NCBI GenBank assembly: GCA_034003585.1
Contig: JAVEYH010000148.1
Span: 1 to 7,415 of the forward strand
Direction: 5' to 3'
Length of the DNA stretch: 7,415 nt
Source: JAPXSY01 sp034003585
GTDB lineage: Bacteria; Verrucomicrobiota; Kiritimatiellia; RFP12; UBA1067
The notes under the pieces were generated by a model. It saw only the letters and a list, made by a program, of their open reading frames with translations. It had not been told where the DNA came from and did not search any database. Every line of letters begins with the position of its first letter. The stretch's first letter is position 1. Shown here one piece after another: positions 6,564 to 7,415 of this stretch. The translations under genes and the position numbers were made by a program.

Positions 6564-6598
6564 AAAAAAAACCGGGGCCGGTTTTACCCGGCCCCGGT
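6564..6598 (-). terminator. Intrinsic terminator of the leftward protease gene
   Basis: A perfect 11-bp stem (6571-6581 with 6588-6598, core GGGGCCGG) encloses a 6-nt loop. On the minus strand it runs into an eight-T tract (A8 at 6564-6571 on the plus strand), the classical order for a leftward terminator. It lies about 50 nt after the protease stop codon and only 4 nt past the permease stop. In the rightward direction the stem lacks a T-run after it, so it would be a weaker stop for the permease mRNA. Confidence 0.88.
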
Positions 6599-6647
6599 GC
6601 TGCATGACAGGAGTGGTCTATATATACTTGGGTTGTGTGGTTGATCG

Positions 6648-7415
6648 TTACTCTTTGATCGGCAGATTCAGGAAGACCGTGCCCTCTTTCGTCTTCACGC
6701 GCACCAGCACGCTGCTCCCTTTCGCTTTGCCGACCGCCGCCTCAAACTGTTTCGCGTTCTTCACCTCCGCCCGGTTCACCTCCAGAATCAGCATTCCGGG
6801 CCTCAAGCCCGCCTCTTCCGCAACCGAGCCCTGCATCACATCCGAAATCACAACACCCTGAGGATTCCCGTACCCCAACTGCTGCGCGATCTCATTCGTC
6901 AGATCCTGAACCTGCAGTCCGAGTTTCTCCAGCAGGGCCGCTCCTCCGGATTCGCCTCCGGCATCCGCAGCTTGCTCCTCCTCAGGGAAAGCCTCCACCG
7001 TCACCGTGACCTTGCGGGTCTTTCCGTCACGGAATAGTAACACTTCCGCTTCCTTATTAGGCATGATCCGTGCCACATCGTTTCTGAACCCGGTATTCCC
7101 TTCGATTTTCTTTCCGTTCAGCTCAATCAGGATATCCCCGCTCTTGATCCCAGCCTTGTCCGCCGGACCTTCCTTCTGCACCTCAGCGATCAGAACGCCT
7201 CCCGCTTCCGAGCGCCCGAATGATGCGGCCATCTCCTGCGTAACCTCACCGGGATTCAGAAACACGCCGATATAACCCCTTGTCACTTTGCCAGTTGCGA
7301 TGAGCTGGTCTTTAATGCCGATCGCCATGTCAATGGGCACCGCGAACCCGATTCCCATGTATCCGCCGCTACGGCTGTAGATCGCTGTGTTGATTCCGAC
7401 GACCTTCCCGTCGAT
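6648..7415 (-). CDS. HtrA/DegQ-like periplasmic serine protease, N-terminal part outside window
   Basis: The last 255 codons of a DegP/DegQ/HtrA-type protease-chaperone, which degrades or holds misfolded envelope proteins. The edge falls inside the last strands of the trypsin-like domain (IDGKVVGINTAIYS, then GYMGIGFAVPIDM). The catalytic Ser (GNSGGP region) should lie just beyond 7415, and His and Asp further out, so catalytic competence cannot be checked. PDZ1 runs from GYIGVFL (about 7277) to about 7000, with GPADKAGIKSGDILIELNGK. A Glu/Ala/Gly-rich linker lies at about 6998-6945. PDZ2 (about 6935-6655) has GSVAEEAGLRPGMLILEVN. Two PDZ domains fit DegP/DegQ rather than DegS. The Met at 7358 is internal, not a start. 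By eye its GC is lower than that of the other genes. The stop is TAA at 6650-6648 and a strong terminator follows. Confidence 0.93.
   Translation of the reverse strand: MDGKVVGINTAIYSRSGGYMGIGFAVPIDMAIGIKDQLIATGKVTRGYIGVFLNPGEVTQEMAASFGRSEAGGVLIAEVQKEGPADKAGIKSGDILIELNGKKIEGNTGFRNDVARIMPNKEAEVLLFRDGKTRKVTVTVEAFPEEEQAADAGGESGGAALLEKLGLQVQDLTNEIAQQLGYGNPQGVVISDVMQGSVAEEAGLRPGMLILEVNRAEVKNAKQFEAAVGKAKGSSVLVRVKTKEGTVFLNLPIKE

Noticed and set aside
5372..6565. Minus-strand open frame opposite the permease
   Set aside because: It is antisense to a clear membrane protein, and the peptide is low-complexity Gln/Arg/Gly/Ala without a plausible start context.
6618..6627. TATATATA as a rightward promoter
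   Set aside because: No -35 box at proper spacing, and no gene follows on the plus strand.

Overview
The window reads as chromosomal DNA from a high-GC, Gram-negative-type bacterium. Supporting signs are an exported LolA-like-fold protein, a periplasmic HtrA-type protease and dense G/C third positions. A fused fucokinase/GDP-fucose pyrophosphorylase is best known from Bacteroidetes, PVC-type lineages and plants. With this base composition I lean towards the PVC group (Verrucomicrobia/Kiritimatiellota-like), but that is weak inference. A run of exactly 100 N (4507-4606) marks a scaffold gap of unknown true size, so this is probably draft or metagenome-assembled sequence.

Layout: positions 1-554 are an intergenic regulatory region. 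It has two good sigma70-like promoters pointing left, towards a probable gene whose first codons (about 21 to 1) leave the window. A promoter pointing right lies directly in front of the first full gene. From 555 rightwards run fkp (GDP-L-fucose salvage, 1028 aa) and, 11 nt later, a TrmH/SpoU-family RNA 2'-O-methyltransferase whose last codons fall in the gap. After the gap a new promoter and a strong ribosome binding site precede an exported DUF4412-like protein (305 aa). Ten nt after its stop comes an AEC-family (auxin efflux carrier-like) permease (310 aa). From the right edge an HtrA/DegQ-like protease runs leftwards, convergent with the permease. Its trypsin-like domain is almost wholly outside the window, but both PDZ domains are inside. 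It ends in an intrinsic terminator at 6564-6598.

How the genes relate: fkp plus the methyltransferase, and the DUF4412-like gene plus the permease, look like two short co-directional transcription units. No shared pathway is evident between them. The protease is an independent envelope quality-control gene. No glycosyltransferase, fucosidase, fucose transporter, mobile element, CRISPR array, tRNA or rRNA is visible. I found no convincing previously undescribed system. The parts most worth a second look are the 1-554 control region and a purine-rich, rare-codon segment inside fkp.
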